The position numbers were made by a program, and so were the translations under genes. Below the pieces are notes generated by a model. It saw only the letters and a program-made list of their open reading frames with translations. It was not told where the DNA came from and searched no databases. Below are positions 25,425 to 37,872 of a DNA stretch of 64,000 nucleotides, piece after piece (position 1 is the stretch's first letter; each line of letters starts with the position of its first letter). The DNA comes from Auriscalpium vulgare (Eukaryota; Basidiomycota; Agaricomycetes; Russulales; Auriscalpiaceae): the NCBI GenBank assembly GCA_019915015.1, contig JAHBBC010000006.1, forward strand, positions 1,754,129-1,818,128. Reading direction: 5' to 3'.

Positions 25425-25631
25425 GTCAGTTTGACAGGCCTCTGCGCATCCGTAGTACATCCCCTCCTGCCTGCACGCAAAGCGGAGCTTTTTACAATAA
25501 ACTACGATTTTTTTGAAGCTATGATCCTATCCGTGGTAGCTACGGACCCCAAACGGAGGTCTGAGGGGCGAATGGTAGCTGGAAGGGGTCGCGAGCCGCA
25601 AAAAAAAATGGTAGTTGACCCCGTTTGGCGG

Positions 25632-25663
25632 ATCATACCCCTGGCATGAGTTACGGGGGTCCT
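25632..25663 (-). repeat. right terminal inverted repeat
   Basis: This is the inverted partner of 18803-18834, ending ...GGGGGTCCT at 25663 and followed at once by the second 8-bp duplication. Confidence 0.92.
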
Positions 25664-25671
25664 TGGACGGG
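25664..25671. repeat. target-site duplication, right copy (TGGACGGG)
   Basis: It is identical to 18795-18802. Confidence 0.9.
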
Positions 25672-26460
25672 CCTTGGCTTGGCCTGAAGCCAGTGGCTTT
25701 GGCTTGGCTTCCAAGGGCTTGGGCCTGTCCTGAGGTCAAGCCAGGCCAAGCAAGGAGGCCTTGGCCTGGCTTTGGTTTGGCTTTGGCTCAGGCCATTGGC
25801 CCAGGCACAGAGTCATGTGATCTCACTGAACAAATGTAACGGGCTTTGACTAGCCCATCACTTGCCTTTGTTGCTTCCGAGGATGACAAGGATGATCAAT
25901 GACGGACAGGAACGCACAGCAAAGCCGATAAAGATGACGAGCGCAACACACAGGAACGCGCAGCGGAGACAACAAGGGCAAGGGCGACGTGCAGGGGCGC
26001 GCAGTGAGACGACAAGCAGGGATGTGGGGGCATGGGTGCGCGGCGAGGAGGGCGTGCCGAGCGCAGCAAGGGCGATGAGCAGGGGTGCGTGATGAGCGCA
26101 TCGGGCAAGGCACAGCGCCGCAACAAGCAGGGTTGCAGGGTGCGCAGCGGCGGCAACAAGCACGCCGGGCACGCAGCGAGGGCCACTCCACACAGGCTCT
26201 GTTCCCTTGTCCCATCCTTGCCCTCATGAAGCCCCTCTAAACATAACCATGAATTGTTAACTCTTCTGTCCAACTTGATCAGCACACCAGCCAGCCATGA
26301 TCCCGCGCCCCAAAAGCCCAGGGCCTGAGGGCTTGGCTTGGGCTTCAGGCAGCTGAAGCCAGGCCAAAGCCTCTTGCGGGCCAACACATTAGGCTTGGCT
26401 TGGCTTGGCCTACTGGGGCTTGGCTTGGCCTGGCTTTTGGCCTGAGGCCAAGCCGAGCAC
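25672..26460. repeat. TTGGC/GCCAA-rich interspersed repeat with a GC-rich core
   Basis: The left (25672-25810) and right (26315-26460) portions are built of overlapping GGCTTGGC / GCCAAGCC units, so the two flanks are roughly inverted copies of each other. The middle (about 25890-26200) is a different low-complexity stretch of repeated GCAGGG, GCGCAGCG and ACAACAAG-like units. No coding frame looks real; the long minus-strand frames are compositional. The region starts at the transposon target site and ends about 50 bp before the 3' remnant of the host gene. It may be a separate non-autonomous element or old satellite-like expansion. Confidence 0.6.
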
Positions 26461-26508
26461 ATAACTTCCCAACTCCTCTATTCGATCCCAGATTTCAGGT
26501 CAGAAGAG

Positions 26509-26868
26509 ATGGAAGACATCCCTGATGTTGGTGCAATGGATGGCACCACACTAGGCCTCAATGATCTGGATCAAAGGCTAGTTGTCCATGCCAAACAGCA
26601 GATAATCAAGGGAGCAGGGATATACGGTGTGGTGGGTAATCAAGAGCTTGTCGTTGAGGCCCGTAGGTGGGTGTATCGGCTCTGCTCGAGTGATGACCCA
26701 AGATATAGTGAGCACCAGGCACACTGGCTCACTAAGGGTGTTAAATGGCTGGATAAAATTGAACTCGAGGAGTCCCAGAAGCTACTCACCATTGTTGGAC
26801 ACAGTGATGATGCCACCTCCGACTCATATATTACTCTCAAATGTCCCAAATGTGCAACAGCTATCTGA
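26509..26868 (+). pseudogene. 3' remnant of the BAH-PHD gene
   Basis: This open frame of 119 codons starts with an ATG (MEDIPDVGAMDGTT) and includes VVHAKQQIIKGAGIYGVVGN, VEARRWVYRLC and a closing CPKCAT zinc-ribbon-like end. From my knowledge of agaricomycete BAH-PHD proteins, the segment after the PHD finger carries a similar G-x-VGN ... R ... W arrangement and ends in C-x2-C; this placement is inference. It has the same strand as 17716-18791 and similar AT-richer codon use. It lacks its own promoter-like context, and the repeat at 25672-26460 lies directly upstream. Confidence 0.6.
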
Positions 26869-27371
26869 CAAGACATCCATTCTATATTCCATACTCTGCT
26901 GATATTGCTACTTACCTTCACTATTTGAATTCACGGTCTGTTGCTTGAAGCTGTCACTATGAATTATGACAGAAAAAATTGTAGTATGCTGCGCCGGTCA
27001 CAGCCTGAGGTAGCACAGTGCGACATGAATAATGCGACGTAGTACTCGTATGTTGAATGCTAGATCTAACCAGTGAGACTTCAAGCTAGATCTTCAAGGC
27101 TGTGACATGTGCATCTGTCGTTTTTGCCACAAGGTCTCGTTAGGCTACACTGTAGTATGAGCATCGTATGAGCTTCGTGGATCAACTCAATTCGCTTGAA
27201 GGCCAAGTCCCAGCGCACATAGAATTAGACCAAGGATTATTCGGGGCTCGTCTTCTGACAGAAACATGCTCGGGATACAAGCGACGTGATTGGATTTACA
27301 AAATTGTACACGAACTGCCCGACTGGTTCAATCACGACTTGAACTATTTGAATGCGCGTGAAACGCAAGCT
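26869..27371. other. intergenic region, no gene seen
   Basis: This is AT-richer sequence between the gene remnant and the stop of the AA9 gene. The small plus-strand frame starting at 27168 is partly antisense to the AA9 terminal exons and is not supported. Confidence 0.5.
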
Positions 27372-28384
27372 TCATCCGGACCAGACAGCCTGAAGACAGG
27401 CGATCAGCGGAAACGAAGTGTATCATCTTTAGGAGAACTCACGGGCCCGGGCTGGGTGTAGTTGGCGGGAATGGGGTACTACGCGGGATCGTGAGTACAT
27501 CGAGGACAACAGACGAAACACACAAGCTCACGTTGATGTTGATGAGGATACCTGGCTCCTGAATACATAATCGGTGTTAGCTCACGTTCAAAAAGATATG
27601 ACGGAGGGCATACATTGCCAGTGTAGACGCCAGGGATGGAGACGAGGGGTCCCGGCGTCCCGCTGCCTCCACCGGTGATGCTGACCTGCCCACAAGAGAG
27701 CTAGAGTGCGAGCGCGGATCAGGACAGAGTTTGTTCCTATCAAGAGGCAACATACGTAGAATTGAGCACCGCCGAACGTGCTGGCGACGTGCAGCGCAAT
27801 GGCCTCGAGGCGGACGAGATACTGGCCCGTCGGCAAGTTCTTCGGCACGGTGAAGCTGACACTATCCAGGTTCTGTGCTGGCCACGAGATCGACGTGCCG
27901 CCGTCCGTGACCGCTGAGATCTGGTACACCTTGAACCACACAGCGCCAGACCCGTCGAAGGTCGACACGTTGCCGCTGGGTGCCTTCGCCATGTACACGT
28001 TGACAACACCAGGGTGGTAGATGCCCTGGTCGCAACCGACACCGAGGGTTGAGCCCGCAGCCACGGCAATTGTCTGCGCCGTAGGGTTCGTTGCACTGTC
28101 GTAGCAACGGAAGTCGGCGCTAGTGACATCAGTGACCTAACAAAAATCAGCATTTACACAGCGTTAATCAAGAAGGACTGACCGGGGCCTGGCTATTGAA
28201 GTTGTTTGTTTGGCGGACGTTCACCCAGTCGGCCGTCTTCGTGCCACCAACAATGAGGTTGGGAAAGGTGTCTAAATTGCTTGTGTTAAGCGGATGTCAA
28301 TGCAACTGGGAGGTAGTTCATACAATGAGCAGCGGCTGATCCCGCCACGAGGAACAGCGACGCGAGAGATGCGAAAGACTTCAT
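27372..28384 (-). CDS. AA9 lytic polysaccharide monooxygenase (cellulose-active copper enzyme)
   Basis: This is a secreted copper enzyme that cleaves cellulose oxidatively. The signal peptide [19 protein letters not shown] is followed directly by His, the expected N-terminal copper ligand; the spliced mature start is [11 protein letters not shown]. The second copper histidine is probable in [15 protein letters not shown], and the axial tyrosine in [13 protein letters not shown]. The sequence ends [17 protein letters not shown], typical of AA9, with no cellulose-binding module. Introns include one splitting the codon after the His, one after FNSQAP (near 28137-28181), one around 27690-27750, and three short ones before the last exon, whose stop is at 27372-27374. 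The second-copper-ligand assignment is by eye. It sits next to repeats and a disrupted gene. Confidence 0.93.
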
Positions 28385-29198
28385 GACAGGAAAGATACGC
28401 AACCTTTGGAAGGACCTGGACCTTCTCTACCCGGAGACGGTCGTCCTTTATATGCTCACCCGCTACTACGGCCTTCACCCGAAAGCGAGGTGACGACGAG
28501 GCTGACATATTCCTCGCAGCGCGAGAAGACATCCTCATGACAACTCACCTGGCCCTTCCGAAAGGTTTGCGGGAGATGCGATGCGTGGTCCACTTCCGAG
28601 GTCAGGACGAGGCTTTTCCACAGTAGCATTGTCCCTGGGCAATGCTTCCTAACGGGCCCGACACGCGCACAAAATCAAGTGATGGTTGTCGGGGCTCCAA
28701 GATACCCATAGCTTCTCAGAAGCAAAATCTGTGCCTATTATCCGGGAATCATCCAGTTCATCCGAGAGCAGGCCGACAGGGAAGCTGAAGGACTCACGGC
28801 GCGTCATTTCTGCTGAACTGCGGTACTCGGCAACGAGGCAATGGAGCCACGGCATGAGGCGGGCCGCCAGCCGAACTATGCATCCGAAGAATAAACGGGA
28901 GTCGGTCCTCAGAACCAAAGGAACTGGTAGAAGCCACGAGGGTTCCACAAGGACTCATTTTTTTTCCATGAAGAGGCGGGGACTTCTGCGCAGACCCGGG
29001 CATCCCTGGACATGCAAGGCAAGTTTTCTGAAACAGCTCGGGCAGCCTGGTACGAGGATCAGAACATGACGCTCTGTGTAATCAAGAACAGGAACCATAC
29101 CTTTACTGTTATGATAGGACGGCGACCGTACATTACAAAGGGCTATATATACATACTTGCATGGAAAGCGTTTGTACAGAAAAACAAACCTGAACGGC
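28385..29198. other. promoter of the AA9 gene and 3' flank of the lipase gene
   Basis: There are 814 bp without a supportable gene. Overlapping short frames on both strands (for example 28686-29069) have no recognisable product. The region next to 28385 should hold the AA9 promoter. Confidence 0.45.
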
Positions 29199-32100
29199 CT
29201 AATAGTCATCATCCTCCCCGTCTCCCTCCGCGTCGTCGATGTCATCCCCGGCTTGATCGTCAGGATACATGCGTCCCAGATCGCTGGGTATATGCTGTAT
29301 ATAGGGTTGGTACAGATGCCGATGCTCGTCGAGCGCTAGGTCCTCGCCCGACGAACTGTCGCTGCTCCATGACGGATCTTCCGTCTGCTCGTTGCCGTCG
29401 TTGCTGAATATCTTGCTGTTCCTCCGCAAGTTGGCGAAAGCCCCGAGGCCGGGAAAGGACTGCGTGCGTAACCGAGATAGGAATGATCCATTGGCCGGAG
29501 GGGCCGAGTGGCGATTCGTCTGAGAGCTGGCAGCAATCGTTCCCAACGACGAAACGAAGGGATGGTCAACAATCTCTTCGTCGGATTCTGCATTGGGGAC
29601 ACCCTCCGCCCAATTACGCCGGCTTAAATGAGGACGTGCGTCTGCGCCTTGTGCTTCCAAAGGGGTTGAAGTGGTGGATCCGAACGCAGGCAGCTGACCG
29701 CGTTTGAAATTTCGCCGAGCGTGAATGATTCTGCCCTCGACACCTGAGGTCGGGATCTGGGGATCGTGAAGATCGACAGGGAAGTCACCAGAGTAGGGAT
29801 CGTTGCTCTCCACAGCCGGGTCGGCAGCGGGGATAGGTGTCTGCCCACTCGGAACTACGCCAGCAGACACCTGCTGAGCTTTCCGGACACTCCGTCGACC
29901 TTGATATATTTGCTTCTCCAATCGCAGACGATTTTCGATCATGTGAAGCTGTCAAAGGCATGTGTAAGGATCGTGGTTGATACTTGGTGACGAGCGAGAT
30001 CACCTTGGGCCATGTAACAATTTCTCCCACTTGCATCATGCGCGTAAGCTCCGGAGGGTCAGGGTCACTCAGTATTCTTAGCCAATCCTGACAACGAGCA
30101 TCAGTCAAAACCTAAACGCGATATTATCTGACACTTTGAATTACCCAGAATCGTGTACGGGGCCAAATCCTGCAACTGATATATTAGTATCGTTGGTATA
30201 ACCCAGAAACGGAAAGGACCGACGTTACAGTGCCGTCAAACCGCTGAAGGAACACGCTTGACCAGTCTTGTCCCAATAACTGGGGCAATAATTCGAGATC
30301 GCGGATGAGCTACATCGCCACACACGCCGGTCAGTCGTCTCAACGCCCACTCATCGTGTGACCGGCCTCACCTTGAAGTTTTTCGTGAGTTCTAATTTCA
30401 GCCATTGCTCTGCCGCCGATAATACGAAGTTTCCGCGCCAACCTACCACGAGTCAGCTTTGCTCATACGAAGATCGAAGATGTTCACTGACTTCCTTTGC
30501 CCTTTCTGTGCGCAACTGGCCTTCCGGCGGAGCCCCGTGGGGCAAAGAAGAAAAGATGTACATGAGGGTTCGCCTGGGATACGACGGGGTGTGTCACTGC
30601 AAGGGGCTAGTAAACATGGTGGTTCAAAGATATAGCCGCCCGAATTATTTCACCATTGAAGTAAAGATTTAGAGCCTGCAGGGGGATGTCGACCCTAAAA
30701 ATTTCTTAGCTTCGTGGCAGAGCGCAGACGAGTCAAGGGGCTGACCGTAAAGATCCGTCTTTGAATTTGCTTCCCCAGTTCCACGGAACGACGCGGCCAT
30801 CCTTTAACTTCTGCATGAGTACGACGGGGTTCAAAATTCCAGGGACCGCAGCCGATGCCAGGAGTGCACTCCAAATGATTGTGTCCGGTGCGGTGATATA
30901 GTTCAATAATTTCGTAGGCCTTGTATAGCAGGATCAGCACATCGTGCGTGCCAGTGGAAAAGGTCAGGCTTACGAATGACGATCAGCAGGTACGACAGAA
31001 ATGTTGAGCACGCGTCCCGTCCTCATGTATGCTTCGCGGAAAGTCATCGATCCACGGGTAAACCAGCATGCCTTAGCCATCATTCAGCATGAGTGACAGC
31101 GGCGTACTCGAGGCGACTAACCTTCTTCGCCCACAAGACGCTGTCAAACCTAGCGCCAGTTGTCCAAAACCGTCGGAACCAGACTTTGAACGGTTCTTCA
31201 CATGCCGTTATCCTGTTCGCAAGCTCCGGGACCAAAAGGTCCCTGAGTTCAGCGTCTGTGCGGGTGCACACGAGAGCAGCGACCAAACCACCGGCAGAGG
31301 TGCCCGTGAGGACTCGAGGGAGAAGACCAGCATCAAGGAAACCTTTCACGACGCCAAAGTGATCTGAGAAGATACGATATATAAATGTGTCGGTGCTCAA
31401 GATCAGTACATGAAACAACTTACAGTAGGCGAACGAAGCACCACCAGACAGGCAAAGCGCGGTCAAGCCCAGATTTGTGTTGGCGCTCTTGAAAAATTTC
31501 TTCTTTTCTTCATTAGACAGGATGGGCGTGTCACGAATGTATTGTAGCGCAAGTTCCTGCTCCGTGACATACGCTATGGGAGCAGGTTAGGACCGACTAC
31601 CAAAGGACGGCGTGATCACGCTCACATTCAATGAGATCCTTTGTACCGTAGTACGTCTGAAAGTTCATGGTCAGATAAAACGTGCCATATGTCTGAGCAT
31701 ATTCGACACATGCCTCGCTGTACAATCTAGAACATTTGCATCAGAATAAGGGTGACAATCCCTAGAGAGTGATCTCGTACCGGTTTGATTCGACGGCGGC
31801 AAAGTTGGCCCGGATGCACGTCTCCAGCACTCCAAGAACGCCCCTGGCATCGTTCTTCTCGCGCAGTGACCTCAATGAACGTTTGACCTAACGATACGCA
31901 CATAAGTCATAGGCTTTGCGATATTCCGGGCTCCGAACCTTCCGCACAAGTCGCCAGTCAAAATATGGGTCTTCGTCAATGTGCTTCCACTCGTTAAGGC
32001 CCATGTATTCGTCGAGCACGGTAGCCGCATCCTTCCATTCCTGACAACAAGACTTTAGTCTCCTGACGAGACCAATGAGGGTGAAACACGCCTGGTATGT

Positions 32101-32790
32101 GGTCGACGCACGTAGACGCTTTCTCAGTAAGCCTTTGCGTCCCCTCCCTTGTTAAAAGAATGAGAATACAGCTGGAAAGGATGGTGCACGCGACAACTCA
32201 CATGCCGAAAGCCACTCCTTCGCGTTCACCATTTGGCGAATGGTGACATACAGCCCAAACTCACAATAAATGAATAGAAAGATGAAGAACTAGATGCCAG
32301 TCAGTCGCGCTCGATGATGGCAATAAAATTCAGGAATTACGAGCAAGGGCCATCGGACTAGTAGGTACAGCCATTCCTGGCGTTTCTCTGCAGTAGAGCC
32401 TTTCTTGCGCCTGCAGCCACGGGAATTGAGCCATTGGACAGCACATCAATCTCAAGATTCTCACCTCTTAACCTTCATATTCACTGGGGCAAAATCCGAC
32501 AAGGCAGAGACCTTCCGAATCCGAGTGCTGCTGTACTGCCCTGACGGGCCTGGTGTGCTGGGGCGCGAGCTGAGACCGGGCGAGGTGGCATATTCGGCAA
32601 CTACTGCGTTCTCGTCAGTGTGAAGAGCCTCTTCGAAAGCTTGTATATGTCTGGAAAAGGTGAGCGCCTGAGGAGCAGACGCGGGGTAAGTGACGGCAGC
32701 GCACCGTTCGTCGACGTAGTCGCTGGTGGTGAGGTCTTTGGACAGAGCATGTGGCCGCTGGGTGGATGGCCCTGCTTGGGACGACGCCAT
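29199..32790 (-). CDS. Patatin-like phospholipase / triacylglycerol lipase (Tgl3/4/5 type)
   Basis: This serine lipase resembles fungal lipid-droplet lipases. The start is MASSQAGPSTQRPHALSKD at 32790, with a disordered N-terminus and a hydrophobic stretch near 32240-32380 that may associate with membranes. The patatin core has the oxyanion motif LSGGASFAY, the nucleophile elbow GTSAGG, and DGSLRVDIP, where the Asp of the dyad is expected. Downstream lie LLGQDWSSVF-like and DWLRILSDPDPPELTRM segments, then a long Ser-rich tail ending in an acidic run (DDIDDAEGDGEDDDY). About a dozen introns of about 50-60 nt occur between 29940 and 32460. Both catalytic elements are present, so activity is expected. 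Which Tgl paralogue it matches cannot be said from sequence alone. Confidence 0.85.
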
Positions 32791-34105
<1,315 letters not shown>

Positions 34106-34712
34106 TGGCATCGAGTGTTCACAAGGTAATAGTGATTATTGCTCTCTTCGCGGCTGCGTTTGCTGATATTCTCTAGATGTATTCTCGTGACGCCTCGGGG
34201 ATCATCAGCACTTTTGACTCAGCAGCCCAGGCCTCGCTTCTTCGGACGCCCACCGTCCATGAGCAAGATTGGAAAGCAGCTGCCAGATCTTCCCCAAGGA
34301 TGTGCTTATATAACTAGTCTCCCTGAGGCAGAGTACAGTATACAGATTCAGCCTTCGCAGGCTCAGGATCATCTGTCTGACGCTTGTACTCTTATTCCTC
34401 CGTCATCGATGACGCATCCTGCGTACATCTAGCCTTCGTAGAGTAGGTATGCATCCGGCGTTGAACGAACGTTGATGCATGATATCTGGTGGGCCTGTAA
34501 CAATGGGTCGGGCACGGGCGGGATGCTATGAAGGCACAGATGTCTTGTGATCTCTCGCTAGCGGTCGGAAGGACTCCGATCGGGTCGCCTCCTATAGACA
34601 TGTCGCGCGCGTTCTGCAGGCGATACTTAAATAAAGGGCGCAACTGCAAAGGGCTCTACATTACCACCCCTCATTCTCTACCTCGAATTGTCGTGTCGCG
34701 TGCATACTTGCG
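34106..34712. other. intergenic region, no gene seen
   Basis: This is the 3' flank of TGS1 and the promoter of the CipC-like gene. A short AT-rich stretch (ttaaataaag) near 34627 could be a core promoter element, about 85 bp before the ATG. Confidence 0.4.
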
Positions 34713-35321
34713 ATGGCCCCCTGGTTTGAGGAAGATACGTATGAGGCTCAGGCATATATCGAGGTGCGTACTTCTCTTGATGATCTTGGGGCGATCTCTT
34801 CAACGACCTTCATTAATCAGACACTGCGTGCTGCCCCCAAAACCCATGTGTCTAAGGAGCTCTTGGTTGGCGCCGCGTCTTTCGAGGTTTGTCTGATACA
34901 CTTATATTCTCGGCTTGTTCCAATAACAATGTGCGATTATCTAGGCCGCCTTAGAGTATGAGAAACACGTCGCAGCTCACGGCAAACCGGAGAGTCATGC
35001 TGAAGCCAAGTCGATCCTGTAAGCCATTTGAGCCAGGATGCCCGCCTCCTTCGCTAAGCACATACTGTATGTAGCTCTGGCGTGGCTCAGCACTTTCTCA
35101 ATCGCGTCATAGAGGACAAAGAGGTATGTACTCTCCAGTACTTGCATTTTGTCATGACGGGCGGTTCTCACATATTCACAGTTGGTCGATATTGATAGGT
35201 CGCAGGTTGAATGGGATGGTGCGTATCATTGTTTTATTGTAGTACACCCTTTCTTAAATTGACCGTGTTTCTTACAGTTCGTGACAAGCTTGACAAGCTT
35301 GTTGACAAGGAGGGTTATTGA
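34713..35321 (+). CDS. CipC-like stress protein (DUF3759)
   Basis: This is a small fungal protein of the CipC family, first noted for induction by concanamycin in Aspergillus; its biochemical role is unknown. Start MAPWFEEDTYEAQAY at 34713. The conserved core THVSKELLVGAASFEAALEY is followed by EKHVAAHGKPESHAEAKSIL and an amphipathic tail ending KLDKLVDKEGY. Six short exons are inferred, with introns at about 34763-34819, 34890-34944, 35019-35074, 35125-35181 and 35221-35277. The first intron (gtgcgt...atcag) is needed to join AYIE to TLRAAP. Family membership is clear; the exon edges are approximate. Confidence 0.82.
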
Positions 35322-35476
35322 GCTGCTTGCGTGGGTTGGACATGTACGTACCCTTCTACGCAGGAGATGTTATGATGTGGCGAAATCACCGCTCAACTAG
35401 AGCTGGAGGTGCTCCATCGGGTTCCATCCCAATCCATGTCACCGCAAAGAAACCATCTGATCCATAATGGGTCTGA

Positions 35477-37731
35477 CTATTGAGCACGGTTGAACCACTT
35501 CTTCAGATTTGTTTGCCCAATCGCGTCGACCGCCTTCTTCACGGCATCCCTCTCCACCATGCATCGATGTCGGACGAACTCTCTTGCGACGTAGCTGGAG
35601 GTTCCAGCCATCGGCGAAAACACCTGAACTGAGACCAAGTGCTCGAAAGCCTGCCACAAAGCAATTCCCCTCAGCGAATTCCACGCTCGGGTGATGGGCG
35701 AGTCGCTTACCGCCATCAAAACCTCTCGGCTGCAACGAACCATTCCTATGCTCCCCCCATCAACCTGTACGGGCGCCGATTGCGAGGTCCGCACCTGAGT
35801 CCGAAACGACTCGTGCAGCATCTCGAACGTGACGGACTCATGACCAGCGGTTCCAGCATGTACGGCTGCTATGAGCAAACAAATCCCTGGATATGGAAGT
35901 GCTGGAAAATTGCTCGTAATATGTGCCATAAGTGAGAATGCATGACACACACCTGGGAGAAAAGGAAATGTTGGCGGACATCTCTGAGCGGAGACAGAGA
36001 CAGACAAGTGGGACGCAGTGGGGAATGGGCTTTCCGGAGACAACGACAAGGTCGGCCCAGTCTGATCGCATCGTTAGAGTGCAACGACATGTCGATACAA
36101 GTGACAAGGACTTGCCAAAATTTGCGTCAACATGCGGACGTCTTTTGTCAGACTGAACGTGTCGAGCAATGCTTCCTTTACAGAACGCTCAGATAAGAAT
36201 CGTTCGACTGCTTGAGACCACATCGGCTCCCATTCTCCTGTAGGGTCCGCGATGGGAGCTGAGAGCACATTCCTCGCAACCCCAGTCCACTCGTCGATAT
36301 CGGCGGGACCTGCAGTTCGTAACATCCGCCCTGAGAAGCGGCTCTTGACGCGTTTTTCAAGAAGGTTGACAGTGTCTACCCTCGTAGTGACGCCAACTAC
36401 AGCAATGCCTTTGCTGGAGTTACTGGCTCGGCAGCTTTGCGCAGTGTCCAATAGGCAGTACAAAAGTGCCTGTCGCCCATGGAGCGCAAAGAGATCAAAT
36501 GCCTCTAGAATGACGATTGAAGGGCGAGCGAGGGACGGCAGGGATGAAATGAGGGTGGGAAGGTGGGACGGAGGAAGCAAAGGGATAGATGGGTCAACGG
36601 ATGTGAATGGGTTGTCGTCCTCATCTTCGCCAGGCGAGGTCTCTAGGTCGTACGAGTGACCAGTCTGCTGAGCTAATTGAGAAGCAATCTCCCGCAAAGC
36701 CAGGCGATCGTCACTTTGGGCGTAACCAGACAGACGGATGACAATGGGCGGCACAGACAGTGCAGCCACGGTTCCCTCGACAATCTGGGTGGAGCCTGTG
36801 AGTTCCCCGAAACGCTTATAGATTCTAGCGTGCTCACCCGAGTTTTCCCACTTCCCCTAGGACCGATGAGTAAGCAGCTGTTCCCTTCTCCACGTTCCAC
36901 CGTCCCTGTCAATAGCTCTTTCAATTGTCGTGCTGTGATCTGATTTGGTGTGGGCTCCTGGTCATTGTCGTCTAAGGCCCTTATAGAAGGTTTCTGAAGC
37001 AAAGCCAAGATAGCACGCCTCTGGGCATGCAGACATGGAAGTAGGTGAGCAGGAAGCTGAGCAGGAAGGCGAGAGGGAGAGGTGGGTGGAGAGGCAACCC
37101 TCTTCCTGGCTTTTCGAGTTTGGGATGGTGAGGGGATAGGTGATTGCCGCGAAGCAGGGGTAGGGGTCTGAGGACGCGCCGGAGAAGGCGGGAGGGCATA
37201 GGGCACCACACGAGCAGGCTTGCGAGAGGGGGAGGCAGGAGGAGAAATTGGTTTTTGCAGAGTCGGAAGCCGGGGAGAGGCGATCTCGACCGAATGCAGG
37301 ACGTAGCGAGTCGAACGCGTGCGTGGAGGGGGAGTCTTTGCCGGAGGCTGCCTCTTCGTACGAGGAGCCGGAACGCTCTCGTCTTCCACGTCGCTTTCTT
37401 CAGGCTTCGGCGCCTTGACTGTTACCTGCTCCGGCAACACACGCACGCCTGGGGGTCGCTTGGTGCGGGTTTGGCGTCCATACGTGCGCACTACTTTTGC
37501 AGCCAGTAAAGTGGCTGGTATCTCGTCAGCTTCAGCTTCTGGAGATGCTGGGCGAACTGTCTTTCGAGAAGGCTCGGGTTCCTGCTGGATGGCCCCGCGC
37601 CTTCGCGTCTGGGTTCTCTGCGGAGGAGCGGGTTCGGGGGACTGGGCGCGAGCGGTGGCACGGGTGCGACGGCGAGATGCTGGCGGCTCCTCTGCGGGTT
37701 TGGCGGCGGCGGCCTTGCGCTTTGGAGGCAT
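35477..37731 (-). CDS. ORC4: Origin recognition complex subunit 4 (AAA+ ATPase)
   Basis: This is a replication-initiation ATPase. A long basic, proline-rich N-terminus (about residues 1-210) precedes the AAA+ domain. Walker A is LLIGPRGSGKTR; the acidic Walker B equivalent lies in SIVILEAFDLFA; sensor 1 is in AIAVVGVTTRVDTV, followed by LLEKRVKSRFSGR, an ORC4 signature. The winged-helix C-terminus has APVQVDGGSIGMVRCSREVL and ends KKWFNRAQ as in animal ORC4. Main exons are about 37731-36838, 36790-36107, 36050-35935, 35890-35710 and 35650-35477. The intron after the Walker A arginine joins KTR to IVEGTVAALS. The basic N-terminal extension is longer than in animal ORC4 and could bind DNA. Confidence 0.93.
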
Positions 37732-37872
37732 TGCTGTTGTGGTGAAGAGAAACCGGGGAGAGCTGCTGCCCGGTCACAGAGACGCGCGTCGCACGTGCTC
37801 TCAAGTCTCGCGGTGTCACGGGCCAATCCTGGTGTGACAGCCCTGGTGTCTCCCAACGGACTCGCTCACTCA
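37732..37872. promoter_or_regulatory. divergent promoter, ORC4 / MED20
   Basis: Only 141 bp separate the ORC4 and MED20 start codons. Confidence 0.5.

Larger units (their letters stand above)
18803..25663 (+). mobile_element. 6.86-kb DNA transposon with TIRs and 8-bp TSD (P-superfamily-like by inference)
   Basis: The element is 6,861 bp. Its ends are inverted repeats of 32 bp with one mismatch, beginning AGGACCCCCGTAACTCA, flanked by a perfect 8-bp direct repeat. It carries one long intron-containing gene (19161-25424) with a Ulp1-like protease, a zinc-finger-like segment and a transposase core. Eight-bp duplications are made by P, hAT and KDZ-type elements. The transposase has an H-x2-K-x2-R-N-N motif resembling one in P/THAP9 proteins, so a P-like affiliation is my inference; a KDZ-related group is the main alternative. 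Near-identical ends suggest a fairly recent insertion, although the gene has an apparent frameshift. Confidence 0.9.

Noticed and set aside
25850..26227. Cys/Ala/Pro-rich minus-strand frames
   Set aside because: They are products of low-complexity repeated units in the GC-rich core of the repeat block, with no domain.
27168..27461. Plus-strand open frame resembling a small gene
   Set aside because: It begins in non-coding sequence and runs antisense through the last exons of the AA9 gene, which ends at 27372; no recognisable domain.
28686..29069. Plus-strand open frame between AA9 and the lipase
   Set aside because: No recognisable motif, and competing frames on the other strand are equally long.
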